From Lates calcarifer (Eukaryota; Chordata; Actinopteri; Centropomidae), in the NCBI RefSeq assembly GCF_001640805.2, contig NC_066851.1:11211550-11275549 (forward strand): a DNA stretch of 64,000 nt, written 5' to 3'. A program made the translations under genes and the position numbers. The notes under the pieces are model-generated. The model did no database searches and was not told the origin of the DNA. It saw only the letters and a program-made list of their open reading frames with translations. Shown piece after piece: positions 62,891 through 64,000 of this stretch. The first letter of the stretch is position 1. Each line of letters starts with the position of its first letter.

Positions 62891-64000
62891 CACGACTCAC
62901 AGGGTAAACAATAAAATACACTGACTGTCATGAAATACACTGTTCAATCTTTTAAAAGCATGTGTGTCGTTTTTTGTTAATATTATACATAACAGCAATT
63001 AATATTACAATGTAACGAAATGTTTTATTCTAAACTGTTCCTACGCACGACACCAGTTCTCTAGATAGTAGCTTAGCCACCCTTTTAATGACTAAATTAA
63101 ATATGAAAACATGTTTATTTACATATTGATGAAATTGCACTGCATGGGTAAAACTGTAGCATCCAGTGTTCTCATCTGACTAATCCTTAGACTGTATGAT
63201 TCTCTAGGAATAAAAAAGGACAACATCCCCCCCTTGTGGTAGTTGCAGGCCACCTAAAGTTACTCATCCCAAGTATGATTCCCATTCAGTCTGTGCATTT
63301 TCTTTTGTCTGACCAGACAGTTCTCTGCTGTGGTGAGGGATGCCAGTCAGGTGTTTTGTAAACATATATAACAACCAACTGATGACCCCTTAAACTGCCC
63401 ATTTTCTATAAAAGTGTGATGTGCTTGTGCAATTTCAAACTAGGAGGAAAAGACTATTCAGCAGTGATAATAAGTTAAGAAGGGAAGTATCTTAGTAAAA
63501 GGGAATAACATAGAGGCAGGGTGGAGCTACTATGTATGTTCTGCCAGCATACCTAAGCTTCTGGAAGAAATATTCCCTTTACTTAAATAAAAGTAGCAAT
63601 TCAATCATGTGATGTGGGAGTATTAGAAGTCTTTCTTACACCCACTAAAAAAACAAATGTGCTAATTTTGTTCATATATTTTCACTGTTTAATGTTTGAC
63701 AATCTGTATTCAGTATTTAAAATTTCTAACATGTTTAGATTAAACCAATTCTAACTACATTAACAATAAGTTTAGTTTTACCAAAATGTAGAGTAAGAAG
63801 GCTACAATATTTCCATATGAATGTAGACAAGTTACAAGCATAGAGTTTCCTAAGAACAAACATAACATGTTTTATTCATCTAGGTAACTGTTAAAATATA
63901 TTTTATATTTAAATGTTACTATCTATTTAACTGCAGTGTATGTTTTACAGTTACTAAGATACTGATGTCAATAATGCAGCGATTAACAAGAAGGTTTAAT
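62891..64000. other. AT-rich flank upstream of arf6
   Basis: No coding frame of note. It holds copy 2 of the repeat pair (63381-63510); otherwise AT-rich sequence to the window end. Confidence 0.6.
63381..63510 (+). repeat. diverged interspersed repeat, copy 2
   Basis: Partner of 59163-59300, in the same orientation, on the other side of arf6. Confidence 0.6.

Noticed and set aside
63570..63605. TTACTTAAATAAAAGTAGCAAT as a common fish repeat fragment
   Set aside because: It resembles a word frequent in fish genomes, but it is too short and degraded to call.

Overview
The window is nuclear DNA from a ray-finned (teleost) fish. It holds multi-exon protein genes with GT-AG introns, long AC/GT microsatellites and AT-rich intergenic DNA. 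The predicted proteins closely match vertebrate pellino-2, kinectin, MSH4, VCP lysine methyltransferase and ARF6. The species cannot be named from the sequence alone. There are no bacterial-type features, CRISPR arrays, rRNA or recognisable tRNA genes.

Layout from left to right. 1-560: CpG-rich promoter-like DNA and the probable first codons of a minus-strand gene leaving the window. 560-9.8 kb: no coding gene; microsatellites, conserved-looking non-coding blocks and the probable peli2 3' UTR. 9.8-19.9 kb: peli2 (minus, six coding exons, 424 aa). 20.2-23.5 kb: intergenic. 23.5-42.6 kb: ktn1 (minus, 35 coding exons plus a non-coding first exon, 1292 aa). 43.2-49.3 kb: msh4 (minus, 20 exons, 923 aa). 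50.3-51.6 kb: vcpkmt (plus, five exons, 222 aa), head-to-head with msh4. 51.7-61.2 kb: intergenic. 61.3-62.9 kb: arf6 (minus, intronless CDS, 175 aa, with a 5' UTR intron). I rebuilt every exon chain by hand from splice sites and reading phase. All five chains close in frame at lengths near those of the human proteins.

The genes do not form a pathway. They act in innate immune signalling (peli2), ER anchoring of kinesin (ktn1), meiotic crossover (msh4), VCP/p97 methylation (vcpkmt) and endosome/plasma-membrane trafficking (arf6). From general knowledge, four of the five lie in human 14q21-q22, while MSH4 lies on human chromosome 1, so this is a 14q-like block with msh4 inside it.

I found no new biological system. 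The observations most worth a second look are: kinectin's rod built from tandemly duplicated exon modules; a GC-AG intron in that rod; two diverged direct copies of a ~290-bp segment flanking ktn1 exon 1; a second repeat pair flanking arf6; a 16-bp-stem hairpin at 21.24 kb; and several non-coding blocks that look constrained.
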